Origin: Cupriavidus pauculus
GTDB taxonomy: Bacteria; Pseudomonadota; Gammaproteobacteria; Burkholderiales; Burkholderiaceae
Direction: 5' to 3'
NCBI RefSeq assembly: GCF_008801835.1
Contig: NZ_VZOW01000006.1
Location: 169,121 to 233,120 of the forward strand
Length of the DNA: 64,000 bases
A program made the position numbers and the translations under genes. This document shows, piece by piece, positions 51,093 through 59,400 of the stretch (positions within the stretch are counted from its first letter, which is position 1; each line of letters starts with the position of its first letter). Below the pieces are notes generated by a model, which saw only the letters and a program-made list of their open reading frames with translations, ran no database searches and had not been told where the DNA came from.

Positions 51093-52037
51093 TCAGCGCT
51101 GGCAGTGCGGGCAATAGAAGGTCGAGCGCTGCCCCTGCACGATCTGGCGGATTGGCGTGCCGCACACGCGGCACGGCTCGCCGGCGCGGTCGTAGACGAA
51201 ACAGTCGAGCTGGAAATAGCCGCTGCTGCCGTCGCTGCCGACAAAATCGCGCAATGTGCTGCCGCCCCGTGCGATGGCCTCGGCCAGCGTCTCGCGCACG
51301 GCAGATGCCAGCCGCTCGTAACGCGGCAGGCTGATGCGGCCGGCCGGCGTGGTCGGTCGAATTCCCGCGCGGAACAGGCTTTCCGAGCAATAGATATTGC
51401 CCACGCCGACCACAATGTCGCCGGCCAGCAGCGCCTGCTTGATGGCCACTGTACGGCCGCGCGTGAGCCGGTGGAACCACGCGCCGTCAAAGCGCGGATC
51501 GAAGGGCTCGACGCCCAGCCGGCGCAGCAGCGGATGTTCGGAAAGGGCCGACTCCGCGAGCGGGGTCCAGATGATGGCGCCAAAGCGGCGCGGATCGCGG
51601 AAACGCAGCGTGACAGCCCCGGCGGCGGTGTCGCCGCGGCCCGCGCGTTCATCGGCAGCCAGCAACAGGTCCAGATGATCGTGTGCGCCGGCTGCCGGCG
51701 GGTCCGGATAGACGCGCAGCGTGCCTGTCATGCCCAGATGCACCAATAGCCAGCCGGTGGCGCCGGCTGCGGAGTCACCCCCATCGGGCGCAGCGGGCGC
51801 GTCAGCCGGCCGTTCCGTTTCGGCTGCCAGCGCGGGCGCGGGCAGGCATTCCAGCAGCAGATATTTTCCGCGCCGTTCGATCCGCCCAATCAGGCGGCCG
51901 GTCAGGCGCGCTTCGAGTTCGGGCTCCACGGGCCATCGCAAGCCGCGATGACGCACCGTCACCTGGGCAATGCGGCGACCCACCACATGCGGCAGCAACC
52001 CGCGCCGCGTGACTTCGACTTCCGGCAATTCTGGCAT
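51093..52037 (-). CDS. mutM: Formamidopyrimidine-DNA glycosylase
   Basis: Fpg enzyme that excises 8-oxoguanine and cuts the abasic site. Pro2 and Glu3 of [13 protein letters not shown] are catalytic, and the C-terminal zinc finger has the C-x2-C-x16-C-x2-C spacing (CRVC to CPHC). At 314 residues it is longer than the usual 270, because of an Ala/Pro-rich insert near residues 68-95. Divergent from the TPR gene. Confidence 0.96.
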   Translation of the reverse strand: MPELPEVEVTRRGLLPHVVGRRIAQVTVRHRGLRWPVEPELEARLTGRLIGRIERRGKYLLLECLPAPALAAETERPADAPAAPDGGDSAAGATGWLLVHLGMTGTLRVYPDPPAAGAHDHLDLLLAADERAGRGDTAAGAVTLRFRDPRRFGAIIWTPLAESALSEHPLLRRLGVEPFDPRFDGAWFHRLTRGRTVAIKQALLAGDIVVGVGNIYCSESLFRAGIRPTTPAGRISLPRYERLASAVRETLAEAIARGGSTLRDFVGSDGSSGYFQLDCFVYDRAGEPCRVCGTPIRQIVQGQRSTFYCPHCQR

Positions 52038-52203
52038 CGCGCCCGTGTCTCCCGGCGTGCATCCGACCTCGCGTGCGGATGCTCCGACTGAACCTGACAG
52101 AACCTATCGCCCGCTGGCACGCTCCAAGATGGCAGGGAATTTCCTGCCGGGCGGTCCGCATTGTGCGGGTTCCCATACGTAAGCGCCTTGCGGGGCAAGC
52201 AGC

Positions 52204-52228
52204 GCATTGTAGCGGCAGGCTACAATGC
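52204..52228. promoter_or_regulatory. Inverted repeat with -10-like boxes on both strands
   Basis: Perfect arms GCATTGTAGC (52204-52213) and GCTACAATGC (52219-52228) around five bases, in the divergent region between mutM and the TPR gene. Each arm carries TACAAT, a good -10 element, one on each strand, so it may form back-to-back promoters or an operator. Confidence 0.45.
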
Positions 52229-52322
52229 CTCCATCCAGTTCTACGCCCTCGTGCGCCGGAGCATCGATTTCATGCTGGACCACTATTTGTCCCCTCAGGC
52301 CACGCGCCCGGAATCTTCGCCG

Positions 52323-54182
52323 ATGAAAGTTTTTTTTGCCCTCGGCCCGACGGCTTCGCCCGCGGCCCGTTTCCGGCGCCATGCGCGCGCCCTGGGTGTG
52401 GCTGCGTGCCTGGCCATGGCTTCGCTGTCGCTGGCCCACGCGGCGCCGGCGAAGGTGGCCCAGAACGATGACGAAGTCATCGACGTTCCGGCGCCCTCGC
52501 AGTCCGCCAAGTCGGCGCGAACGCCGCTGCCCAACATCGCGCTGACGCCCGATATCCTCTATCGCGTGCTGGCCGCGGAAATCTCGTTGCAGCGTGGACT
52601 CGTCGGCCCGTCCTACCGCACCTACATGGATCTGGCGCGCGAGACGCGCGATCCGCGCATGGCCCAGCGCGCCACGGAGATCGCATTCAATGCGCGCGTC
52701 TCGCAGCAGGCGCTCGACGCCGCGCGACTGTGGGCGGAACTGGCGCCGAAATCGCCAGCCGCCAGACAGGTCCTGTCGACGCTGCTGGTGCTCAACGCCC
52801 GATGGGAAGAGGCCGAGCCGCTGCTGATCCAGCAACTGGCCGCCGCCCCGGCGGGCCATCGCGGCGACGCAATCCTTCTCATGCAGCAACAGTTGTCGCG
52901 CACCAGCGATCCCACCGGCGCGGTGGGCGTGCTCCAGCGCATCACGGCCAACGACACCAAGCTGGCCGATACGCACCTGGCCCTGGCGCGTGCGCGCGAG
53001 GCCGCGGGCGACAACGCGGGGGCGCTGACGGAGCTTGAACAGGCGCTGCGCATCAAGCCCGATCTCGAACCCGCCGCGCTGATGTCGGCCGAATTGCAGG
53101 CCGAGTCCGCACCGGATAAATCGATCGAGGTCATGAAGCGGTTCCTGGCCAAGTCGCCGTCGTCGGTCAACGGCCATATCACGCTGGCGCGGCTGTATCT
53201 GCAGAAGAACGACATGCAGGCCGCGCGCGCGGAATTTGAATCGCTGCGCAAGGTGGCGCCCACCGATCCGCGCGTGCCGCTGGCATTGGGCTTGACCAGC
53301 CTGCAGGCGCGCAACTACGACGATGCCGAGCGCTATCTGAAGGAATACCTGCAGATGGCCGAGAAGTCGCCGGCCGCCAATCCGGACGTTGCATTTCAGT
53401 ATCTGGCGCAGATCGCCGAGGAAAGAAAGGATTACCCGACCGCGATCGACTGGCTCGACCGGATCGACGACAGCCGACTGGCGCTCGCGGCGCAGGCCAA
53501 ACGCGGCCAATTACTGGCTCGCATGGGCAAGCTCGACGACGCGCAGGCCGTGTTCGGCGAACTGCTTGCCGACGCCGAGGACATCTCCGATCCCGACCAG
53601 CGCAGCCAGCGCATGACCGCGATCCGCCAGGCGGAAGTCGGCGCGCTGCTCGAAGGCAAGGCCTACGACCGCGCGCGCAAGCTGCTCGACGAACGCGTCA
53701 ACGCGGAGCCCGACAACGCCGACTGGATCTACGAACTCGCGATGCTCGACGAACGCGAGAAGCGCTACGACAGCATGGAACGCGGGCTGCGCAAGGTCAT
53801 CGCGCTGCAACCCGAGCAGAAGCAGGGCTACAACGCGCTTGGCTATTCGCTGGCCGATCGCAATGAACGCCTGCCCGAGGCCCGCAAGCTGCTCGAGCGC
53901 GCCTCCGAACTCGGCCCGGACGACCCCTACATCATGGACAGCCTGGCCTGGGTCAAGTACCGCCAGGGCGAACTGCAGCCCGCGGCGGACTTGCTCAAGA
54001 GCGCTTTCGCCAAGGCGCCCGAGGCCGAAATCGGCGCGCATCTGGGCGAAGTGCTATGGCAAATGGGCAACCAGGAAGAAGCGCGCAAGACCTGGACCGA
54101 AGCCGCCAAGGTCGAGCCCGACAACCAGACGCTGATGGACACGCTGCGTCGGTACAACCAGAACCTGCTGCTGTCGAAGTAA
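52323..54182 (+). CDS. Tetratricopeptide-repeat periplasmic protein
   Basis: A 619-residue protein with a signal peptide (CLAMASLSLAHA-APAK near residue 35) and many TPR helices from about residue 90 to the end (for example TDPRVPLALGLTSLQARNYDDAERYLKEYL, read as two 15-residue halves). It is probably a scaffold in the periplasm. The start may be ATG 52323 (used) or ATG 52272, which lies upstream in the same frame. It precedes lolB and ispE on the same strand; a hairpin separates them. Confidence 0.82.
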   Translation: MKVFFALGPTASPAARFRRHARALGVAACLAMASLSLAHAAPAKVAQNDDEVIDVPAPSQSAKSARTPLPNIALTPDILYRVLAAEISLQRGLVGPSYRTYMDLARETRDPRMAQRATEIAFNARVSQQALDAARLWAELAPKSPAARQVLSTLLVLNARWEEAEPLLIQQLAAAPAGHRGDAILLMQQQLSRTSDPTGAVGVLQRITANDTKLADTHLALARAREAAGDNAGALTELEQALRIKPDLEPAALMSAELQAESAPDKSIEVMKRFLAKSPSSVNGHITLARLYLQKNDMQAARAEFESLRKVAPTDPRVPLALGLTSLQARNYDDAERYLKEYLQMAEKSPAANPDVAFQYLAQIAEERKDYPTAIDWLDRIDDSRLALAAQAKRGQLLARMGKLDDAQAVFGELLADAEDISDPDQRSQRMTAIRQAEVGALLEGKAYDRARKLLDERVNAEPDNADWIYELAMLDEREKRYDSMERGLRKVIALQPEQKQGYNALGYSLADRNERLPEARKLLERASELGPDDPYIMDSLAWVKYRQGELQPAADLLKSAFAKAPEAEIGAHLGEVLWQMGNQEEARKTWTEAAKVEPDNQTLMDTLRRYNQNLLLSK

Positions 54183-54205
54183 TCGCGCCTTGCGTATCAT
54201 GCGCA

Positions 54206-54228
54206 CGCCCGGGCTACATGCCCGGGCG
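54206..54228 (+). terminator. Strong hairpin between TPR gene and lolB
   Basis: Arms CGCCCGGGC and GCCCGGGCG with loop TACAT, 24 bp past the TPR stop codon. No T-run follows, so it is a candidate terminator or pausing hairpin. Confidence 0.55.
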
Positions 54229-54278
54229 CTTCGTTCCATCGCTATGGCGCCGCAATACTCCCCTTTATCCACCGCTCC

Positions 54279-54899
54279 ATGACCATGCTCCGATCACGAC
54301 GCCTGGCCCTGCTTTGCGTGGCTGCGCCGCTCTGGCTTGCCGGCTGCGCCAGCATCACCCCGACCCGCGGCTTCGAGGCCACTGAATCGGCGCGCAACGA
54401 GCAGTACACCGGGCGCTTCGCCGCCAACTACACGCGCTATGGCCGCAGCGAAGGCGTGCAAGGCAACTTCCGCTGGGAAGAGCAAGGCCGCAATGTGCGG
54501 CTCGATCTCGTGTCGCCGCTGGGGCAGACGCTGGCCATCGTCACCAGCACGCCGTCCGGCGCGACGCTCGATCTGCCCAACGAAAAACCCCGCAACGCCC
54601 CCGAGGTGGACAGCCTGATGGAGCAGTCGCTCGGCTTTTCCCTGCCCGTTTCGGGGATGCGCGACTGGCTGCACGGCCGCGCCGCGTCCGGCACGCCGGC
54701 GCAGGTCACGCGCGATGCCAGCGGGCGCCCCGACACACTGCGCCAGAACGGCTGGACCGTGCGCTACGTGGCCTGGCAGGACGCGCCGGAAGGCAGCGCA
54801 GCGCCATCCACACTGCCGCGGCGTATCGACATGGCGCGCGACGGCAACGACGCCCCGCTGTCGGTGCGGCTCGTGATCGATCCGGAGAACAAGCCATGA
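54279..54899 (+). CDS. lolB: Outer-membrane lipoprotein LolB
   Basis: Receives lipoproteins from LolA and inserts them in the outer membrane. The 206-residue precursor has the lipobox LAGC (Cys23), and [20 protein letters not shown] is the family core. It starts at ATG 54279 (an ATG two codons on is equally possible). The stop codon overlaps the ispE start (ATGA). Confidence 0.9.
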   Translation: MTMLRSRRLALLCVAAPLWLAGCASITPTRGFEATESARNEQYTGRFAANYTRYGRSEGVQGNFRWEEQGRNVRLDLVSPLGQTLAIVTSTPSGATLDLPNEKPRNAPEVDSLMEQSLGFSLPVSGMRDWLHGRAASGTPAQVTRDASGRPDTLRQNGWTVRYVAWQDAPEGSAAPSTLPRRIDMARDGNDAPLSVRLVIDPENKP

Positions 54900-55774
54900 C
54901 CGCCGTCGTCGATCTGCCGCCCGCGGAACTGCGCGACTGCCCCGCGCCCGCCAAGCTGAATCTGTTCCTGCATGTCACGGGCCGCCGCCCCGACGGCTAT
55001 CACACGCTGCAAACCGTGTTCCAACTGATCGACTGGTCGGACACTCTGCACTTTCGCCGACGCGACGACGGCGTGATCGCGCGCACCACCGACATTCCCG
55101 GCGTGCCGGCCGATACCGACCTCGTAGTGCGGGCGGCGCGGGCGCTGCAGCAGGCCAGCGGCACGCCGTTCGGCGCGGATATCGAGATCGAGAAAATCCT
55201 CCCGATGGGCGGCGGCATCGGCGGCGGGTCGTCCGATGCCGCCACTACGCTGCTGGCGCTGAACCGTCTGTGGGGCGTGAACCTGCCGCGCGAGCAACTG
55301 ATGCGGCTGGGCCTGACGCTGGGCGCCGACGTGCCGGTGTTCGTTTTCGGACAGAATGCGTTTGCCGAGGGCGTGGGCGAAGAACTGACGGCGGTTGACC
55401 TGCCGCAAAGCTGGTTCGTCGTGATCCACCCGCGCCAGCATGTACCGACTGCAGCAATTTTTTCGGACCACCGCTTGACAAGGAATTCACCGGTCTTTAT
55501 AGTTGCGGACTTCGCTGCTTGCACAAACAAATTCGCTTTCGGTCGCAACGACTTGCAAGCGATAGCAACAGCGAAATTCGGCGAAGTTGCCCGAGCCCTT
55601 GAATGGCTGACAGAATATAGTCCGCATGCAAGGATGACCGGTTCCGGAGCCTGCGTATTTGCCCGTTTCGAACACGAGCAGGATGCGCAGAGAGTGATGG
55701 AAAGGTTGCCGCCCGAATGGGATGGCAGGTGTGTGAGAAGTTTGTCGCATCACCCGCTCGCAGCGTTCGCTTAA
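54896..55774 (+). CDS. ispE: 4-diphosphocytidyl-2-C-methyl-D-erythritol kinase
   Basis: GHMP kinase of the MEP isoprenoid pathway, 292 residues. [20 protein letters not shown] at the N terminus is the IspE signature, with GHMP motif [14 protein letters not shown] (about residues 102-115) and C-terminal [10 protein letters not shown]. The start overlaps the lolB stop codon. In this order it stands upstream of tRNA-Gln and prs. Confidence 0.96.
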   Translation: MTAVVDLPPAELRDCPAPAKLNLFLHVTGRRPDGYHTLQTVFQLIDWSDTLHFRRRDDGVIARTTDIPGVPADTDLVVRAARALQQASGTPFGADIEIEKILPMGGGIGGGSSDAATTLLALNRLWGVNLPREQLMRLGLTLGADVPVFVFGQNAFAEGVGEELTAVDLPQSWFVVIHPRQHVPTAAIFSDHRLTRNSPVFIVADFAACTNKFAFGRNDLQAIATAKFGEVARALEWLTEYSPHARMTGSGACVFARFEHEQDAQRVMERLPPEWDGRCVRSLSHHPLAAFA

Positions 55775-55837
55775 GGTTTTCGTTTGGCGCAGTCCTGAAG
55801 TAAAGTTCGGTGCGGCGACAGACGATAAAGGTTGTGT

Positions 55838-55914
55838 AGGGGAGTCGCCAAGCTGGTCAAGGCACCGGATTTTGATTCCGGCATGCGAGGGTTCGAATCC
55901 TTCCTCCCCTGCCA
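55838..55914 (+). tRNA. tRNA-Gln (anticodon TTG)
   Basis: Acceptor arms AGGGGAG (55838-55844) and CTCCCCT (55904-55910) pair fully, followed by discriminator G and an encoded CCA. The anticodon stem CCGGA/TCCGG encloses TTTTGAT, giving anticodon TTG, and the T-arm GAGGGTTCGAATCCTTC is intact. No sign of integration at its 3' end; prs follows after 94 bp. Confidence 0.97.
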
Positions 55915-55953
55915 TTACTTCCTATAGTGCCCTAGCGACATGCAAAAATTCGT

Positions 55954-55971
55954 CATCGGCAATTGCCGATG
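55954..55971. repeat. Perfect palindrome in prs leader
   Basis: An 18-bp palindrome CATCGGCAATTGCCGATG between tRNA-Gln and prs. It could mark the processing point of a tRNA-prs transcript or be an operator for purine/pyrimidine control. Confidence 0.4.
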
Positions 55972-56008
55972 GCGCAAAGCTCCCCCAGCAGCAAGACAGG
56001 TGCCCCGA

Positions 56009-56962
56009 ATGAGCGTCGAAGGCTTGATGGTATTTACCGGCAATGCCAACCCCAAACTCGCGGAGGCTGTCGTACAGCACCTCGGCATTCCGCTGGGCAA
56101 AGCTCTGGTCGGCCGTTTCTCCGACGGTGAAGTCCAGGTAGAAATCCAGGAAAACGTTCGCGGCAAGCACGTCATCGTGCTGCAGTCCACCTGCGCGCCG
56201 ACCAACGACAACCTCATGGAACTGATGGTGATGGTCGATGCGCTCAAGCGCGCGTCGGCACGTAGCATCACCGCCGCCATGCCCTATTTCGGCTATGCCC
56301 GCCAGGATCGTCGCCCGCGTTCAGCGCGCGTCGCCATCTCGGCAAAGATCGTAGCCAACATGCTGGAAGTGGCCGGTGTGGAACGCGTCCTGACGATGGA
56401 CCTGCACGCGGACCAGATCCAGGGCTTCTTCGATATCCCGGTCGACAACATCTACGCTTCGCCAGTGCTGCTGGGCGATCTGCGCGAGAAGAACTACGGC
56501 GACCTGCTGGTGGTTTCGCCGGACGTCGGCGGCGTGGTGCGCGCGCGCGCGCTGGCCAAGCAACTCGACTGCGACCTGGCCATCATCGACAAGCGTCGTC
56601 CCAAGGCCAATGTTTCCGAGGTGATGAACATCATCGGTGAAGTGGCCGGCCGCAACTGCGTCATCATGGACGACATGATCGACACCGGCGGCACGCTGTG
56701 CAAGGCTGCCCAGGTGCTCAAGGAACGCGGTGCGCTGAAGGTGTTCGCATACTGCACGCACCCCGTGCTGTCGGGCGGCGCGGCGGCACGTATCGCCGCC
56801 TCGGCGCTGGACGAAGTGGTGGTCTGCGACACGATTCCGCTGTCCGACGAAGCCCGCCAGTCCGGCAAGATCCGCCAAGTATCCACCGCACCGCTGCTGG
56901 CCGAGACCTTCACGCGGATCGTGAAGGGCGACTCGATCATGTCGCTGTTTGCCGACGCCTGA
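56009..56962 (+). CDS. prs: Ribose-phosphate pyrophosphokinase
   Basis: Makes PRPP from ribose-5-phosphate and ATP for nucleotide, His and Trp synthesis. The 317 residues include [10 protein letters not shown] (ATP loop), [18 protein letters not shown] and the PRPP motif [19 protein letters not shown] 56009 ([18 protein letters not shown] after Met) fits the genus norm; the frame also opens at 55940 but reads through the palindrome above. Confidence 0.97.
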   Translation: MSVEGLMVFTGNANPKLAEAVVQHLGIPLGKALVGRFSDGEVQVEIQENVRGKHVIVLQSTCAPTNDNLMELMVMVDALKRASARSITAAMPYFGYARQDRRPRSARVAISAKIVANMLEVAGVERVLTMDLHADQIQGFFDIPVDNIYASPVLLGDLREKNYGDLLVVSPDVGGVVRARALAKQLDCDLAIIDKRRPKANVSEVMNIIGEVAGRNCVIMDDMIDTGGTLCKAAQVLKERGALKVFAYCTHPVLSGGAAARIAASALDEVVVCDTIPLSDEARQSGKIRQVSTAPLLAETFTRIVKGDSIMSLFADA

Positions 56963-57007
56963 CAAGGCACGACCGGGCCCTCGGGTCCGGTTCAGGCAAA
57001 TTTCTGC

Positions 57008-57140
57008 TAGAATTTTGGGCTTTACCGCATTGGCCGCCTTCGGGTGGCCAATGTGATTCAAGCGGTACGGCCTATGTGCCGTATTGCTTCCGTCAAGGCT
57101 GTCTGGTCGCGGACAGCCTTATTCACATCTGGAGTTGAAC
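57008..57140 (+). promoter_or_regulatory. Structured rplY leader with three consecutive hairpins
   Basis: After a -10-like TAGAAT (57008-57013) the leader folds into three stems. Hairpin 1 spans 57028-57053, arms CATTGGCCGCC/GGTGGCCAATG closed by a UUCG tetraloop. Hairpin 2 spans 57060-57089, arms AAGCGGTACGGC/GCCGTATTGCTT with two G-U pairs. Hairpin 3 spans 57095-57120, arms AAGGCTGTC/GACAGCCTT, just before the ribosome site TGGAG. L25 is known to bind 5S rRNA, so an autogenous leader is possible. Confidence 0.65.
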
Positions 57141-57758
57141 ATGAAAGTTATCGCTTTCGAGCGTAGCGTACAGGGAACGGGTGCGAGCCGCCGCCTGCGC
57201 AATTCGGGCAAGACGCCTGGCATCATCTACGGCGGCGCCGCCGAGCCGAAGATGATCGAACTGGATCACAACGCCCTGTGGCACGCCCTGAAGAAGGAAG
57301 CGTTCCACTCGTCGATCCTGGATCTGGAAGTGGGTGGCACGAGCGAAAAGGCTCTGCTGCGCGCATTCCAACTGCACCCGTTCAAGCCGCTGGTCCTGCA
57401 CGTTGATTTCCAGCGCGTGTCGGCTTCGGACAAGATCCACGTGAAGGTGCCGCTGCACTTCATGAACCAGGAAAGCGCTCCTGGCGTGAAGCTGGGCCAC
57501 GGTATCGTCAACCACATCCTGAACGACCTGGAAGTGTCGTGCCTGCCGGCCGACCTGCCCGAGTTCATCGAAGTGGATCTGGGCAACGCCGAACTGAACC
57601 AGACGATCCACCTGTCGGACCTGAAGCTGCCGAAGGGCGTCACCGCCATCACCCATGGCGACGACAACCCCGCCATCGCCAACATCTCGTTGCCGGCCGG
57701 CGCCCAGTCGTCGGAAGCCGCCGAAGGTGGCGAAGCTGGCGAAACGCCGGCTGCTTAA
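57141..57758 (+). CDS. rplY: 50S ribosomal protein L25/Ctc family
   Basis: 5S-rRNA-binding protein of 205 residues, the long general-stress (Ctc) form with an N-terminal L25 domain (about 1-92, with [16 protein letters not shown]) and a C-terminal TL5-like beta domain. An Ala/Glu/Gly-rich tail ends the protein. GGAG precedes ATG 57141. A strongly structured leader lies upstream; a good terminator follows. Confidence 0.95.
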   Translation: MKVIAFERSVQGTGASRRLRNSGKTPGIIYGGAAEPKMIELDHNALWHALKKEAFHSSILDLEVGGTSEKALLRAFQLHPFKPLVLHVDFQRVSASDKIHVKVPLHFMNQESAPGVKLGHGIVNHILNDLEVSCLPADLPEFIEVDLGNAELNQTIHLSDLKLPKGVTAITHGDDNPAIANISLPAGAQSSEAAEGGEAGETPAA

Positions 57759-57809
57759 GCTTCACCGCAGCAGATGCCGTAGCGGCCTCGCCGCTTGTGC
57801 ATCGATAGA

Positions 57810-57837
57810 AACCGCCGGTTCGCCGGCGGTTTTTTTT
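57810..57837 (+). terminator. Rho-independent terminator after rplY
   Basis: Stem AACCGCCGG/CCGGCGGTT with a TTCG loop, then eight Ts. Convincing intrinsic terminator. Confidence 0.95.
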
Positions 57838-57920
57838 CGCGCCGGCATTGGCGCGGATTTTTCGCGTATCCTGTGTCGCCTGCGTCGCGGCTCTCGCGAC
57901 CCGACTTCCGTTTTGCACGC

Positions 57921-58517
57921 ATGATCAAGCTTATCGTCGGCCTCGGCAATCCCGGGGCGGAATACGAAGCCACCCGGCACAATGCCGGTTTCTGGCTGGT
58001 CGACCAGCTCGCCCGCATGGGCAGCACCACACTGCGCGTGGAAGGCCGATTTCATGGTCTGGCCGGCCGCGCAAGGCTGTGGGATCAGGACGTATGGCTG
58101 CTCAAGCCGTCCACCTTCATGAATCGCTCCGGCCTCTCCGTCGTCTCGCTGGCGCGCTTCTACAAAATCCTGCCTGACGAAATCCTGGTAGCCCACGACG
58201 AAATGGACCTGCCTGCGGGATCGGTCAAGCTCAAGCGTGGCGGGGGCTCGGGCGGCCACAATGGGCTCAAGGACATTGCCGCACACCTGACAACCCAGGA
58301 TTTCTGGCGCCTGCGCATCGGCGTGGGGCATCCGCGCAATGCACCGGGCGGCGCCGCCGGCGGACGTGAAGATGTGGTCAATTTTGTGCTGAAGCCGCCG
58401 CGCAAGGAAGAACAGCAGGCGATCGACGAAGCCATCGACCGCACCATCGGGCCGCTCGGCTTGCTGGCACGCGGCGAGAGCGAGCGCGCGATGATGGAGC
58501 TGCACACGGGCCGCTAG
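57921..58517 (+). CDS. pth: Peptidyl-tRNA hydrolase
   Basis: Releases peptides from stalled peptidyl-tRNAs. The 198 residues show [20 protein letters not shown] (catalytic His near residue 20), STFMNRSG and [14 protein letters not shown], with [13 protein letters not shown] further on. ATG 57921 follows TTTTGCACGC. Ends before a bidirectional terminator shared with the convergent fdxA. Confidence 0.97.
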   Translation: MIKLIVGLGNPGAEYEATRHNAGFWLVDQLARMGSTTLRVEGRFHGLAGRARLWDQDVWLLKPSTFMNRSGLSVVSLARFYKILPDEILVAHDEMDLPAGSVKLKRGGGSGGHNGLKDIAAHLTTQDFWRLRIGVGHPRNAPGGAAGGREDVVNFVLKPPRKEEQQAIDEAIDRTIGPLGLLARGESERAMMELHTGR

Positions 58518-58534
58518 GCGCCGCTGGCGGCATG

Positions 58535-58574
58535 AAAAAACCCCGCTGAGACGCTCGGTCTCGCGGGGTTTTTT
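58535..58574. terminator. Bidirectional terminator between pth and fdxA
   Basis: Arms AAAAAACCCCGC (58535-58546) and GCGGGGTTTTTT (58563-58574), with a further GAGAC/GTCTC stem inside the loop. Serves both convergent genes. Confidence 0.9.
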
Positions 58575-58626
58575 GTTTCTGCTTGCTTGTGGGGGCCAGA
58601 ACGAAGCGCCGCAACCGTCCGCGACG

Positions 58627-58887
58627 TCAGGCCGCGTGCTTGGCCGCGGTGAGCAGCCGATAGCGTTGCATCAGCACCTCATGCGACTCGATGCGGTTCG
58701 GATCCTTCGGAATGCATGCCACCGGGCAAACCTGCTGGCATTGCGGTTCATCGAAGTGACCGACGCACTCGGTGCACTTGTTGGGGTCGATCTGGTAGAT
58801 CTCGGGCCCCATCGAAATGGCTTCGTTCGGGCACTCGGGTTCACAAACGTCGCAATTGATGCAGTCGTCGGTGATCAGTAGCGCCAT
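58627..58887 (-). CDS. fdxA: YfhL-type 2[4Fe-4S] ferredoxin
   Basis: Electron carrier of 86 residues with two iron-sulfur sites: CINCDVCEPECP (cluster I, residues 9-20) and CTECVGHFDEPQC...C (cluster II) with the insertion typical of YfhL ferredoxins. ATG 58887 has GAGG eight bases upstream. In related genomes the ferredoxin gene usually lies next to coaD; here the DNA beyond its start codon changes character abruptly. Confidence 0.95.
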   Translation of the reverse strand: MALLITDDCINCDVCEPECPNEAISMGPEIYQIDPNKCTECVGHFDEPQCQQVCPVACIPKDPNRIESHEVLMQRYRLLTAAKHAA

Positions 58888-59065
58888 GATGTACCTCAAA
58901 AAGCCTTTAAAAACAATACATTATAGCGCATCAACCTTGCCAACGGTCAGGCCAGAATGCTCGAAAACCATGCTTGTGAGTTGCAGCAGAGTTGCGCAAG
59001 CATACTCGATGCAACTCATGTGCCATATTCCAGCATGCCGTCTAACCTGCCGCAAGAGATCAGGA
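58888..59065. other. fdxA upstream region, island border
   Basis: From 58888 to 59400 there is no intact gene. 58888-59065 must hold the fdxA promoter; an AT-rich run ACATTATAGCGC near 58918 is a possible part. From here rightward the codon bias of the core chromosome is lost. The exact border cannot be placed without a relative lacking the insertion. Confidence 0.5.
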
Positions 59066-59167
59066 ATCAACTGCGACGTTTGTGAACCCGAGTGCCCGAA
59101 CGAAGCCATCTCGATGGGGCCGCGAATCCTTACAATCGCCACCGCAACCACCGCCCTACATTCATAG
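59066..59167 (+). pseudogene. Inverted fragment of a ferredoxin gene
   Basis: The 56 bases 59066-59121 match the reverse complement of the fdxA stretch 58805-58860 with two differences, both silent third-position T-to-C changes. It encodes INCDVCEPECPNEAISMGP, then continues with unrelated residues to a stop at 59165-59167. No start codon or ribosome site of a ferredoxin lies upstream. The copy and fdxA face each other across 205 bp. It probably came from a related functional fdxA and marks the edge of inserted DNA. Confidence 0.75.
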
Positions 59168-59169
59168 AA

Positions 59170-59188
59170 CTGTCAGCCTAACCGACAG
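59170..59188. repeat. TGTCGG-type palindrome, copy 1 (imperfect)
   Basis: CTGTCAGCCTAACCGACAG, a diverged member of the TGTCGG...CCGACA palindrome family seen at three more places to the right. It lies 3' of parA. Confidence 0.5.
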
Positions 59189-59400
59189 TCATCTCGATCC
59201 CAAATTTTGGTTCACCAATATGCAGGATGGCCGGAGACCGACGCAGAGCAGCCCGTCGCGATTCTCTATAGCGGACTCCGCACATCCAATCAAGGGCATA
59301 TATCCACGGCCTCTATTGCCAAGCCCCCTCGCCGTGCGGGACTCCGACCAGTGCTTCATCAACTGACACACGTTCCCACGCGCCGAGCACCGCCAATCGT

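Noticed and set aside
53300..54180. TPR gene repeats as tandem DNA repeats
   Set aside because: The DNA copies are diverged; the repetition is at protein level as expected for TPR.
55838..55914. tRNA-Gln as integration site of the island
   Set aside because: The tRNA 3' end is intact, no duplicate of it is seen, and the island lies 3 kb away beyond fdxA.
58817..59167. 116-codon plus-strand ORF across the fdxA border
   Set aside because: Starts antisense within fdxA; only the inverted ferredoxin fragment in it is meaningful.
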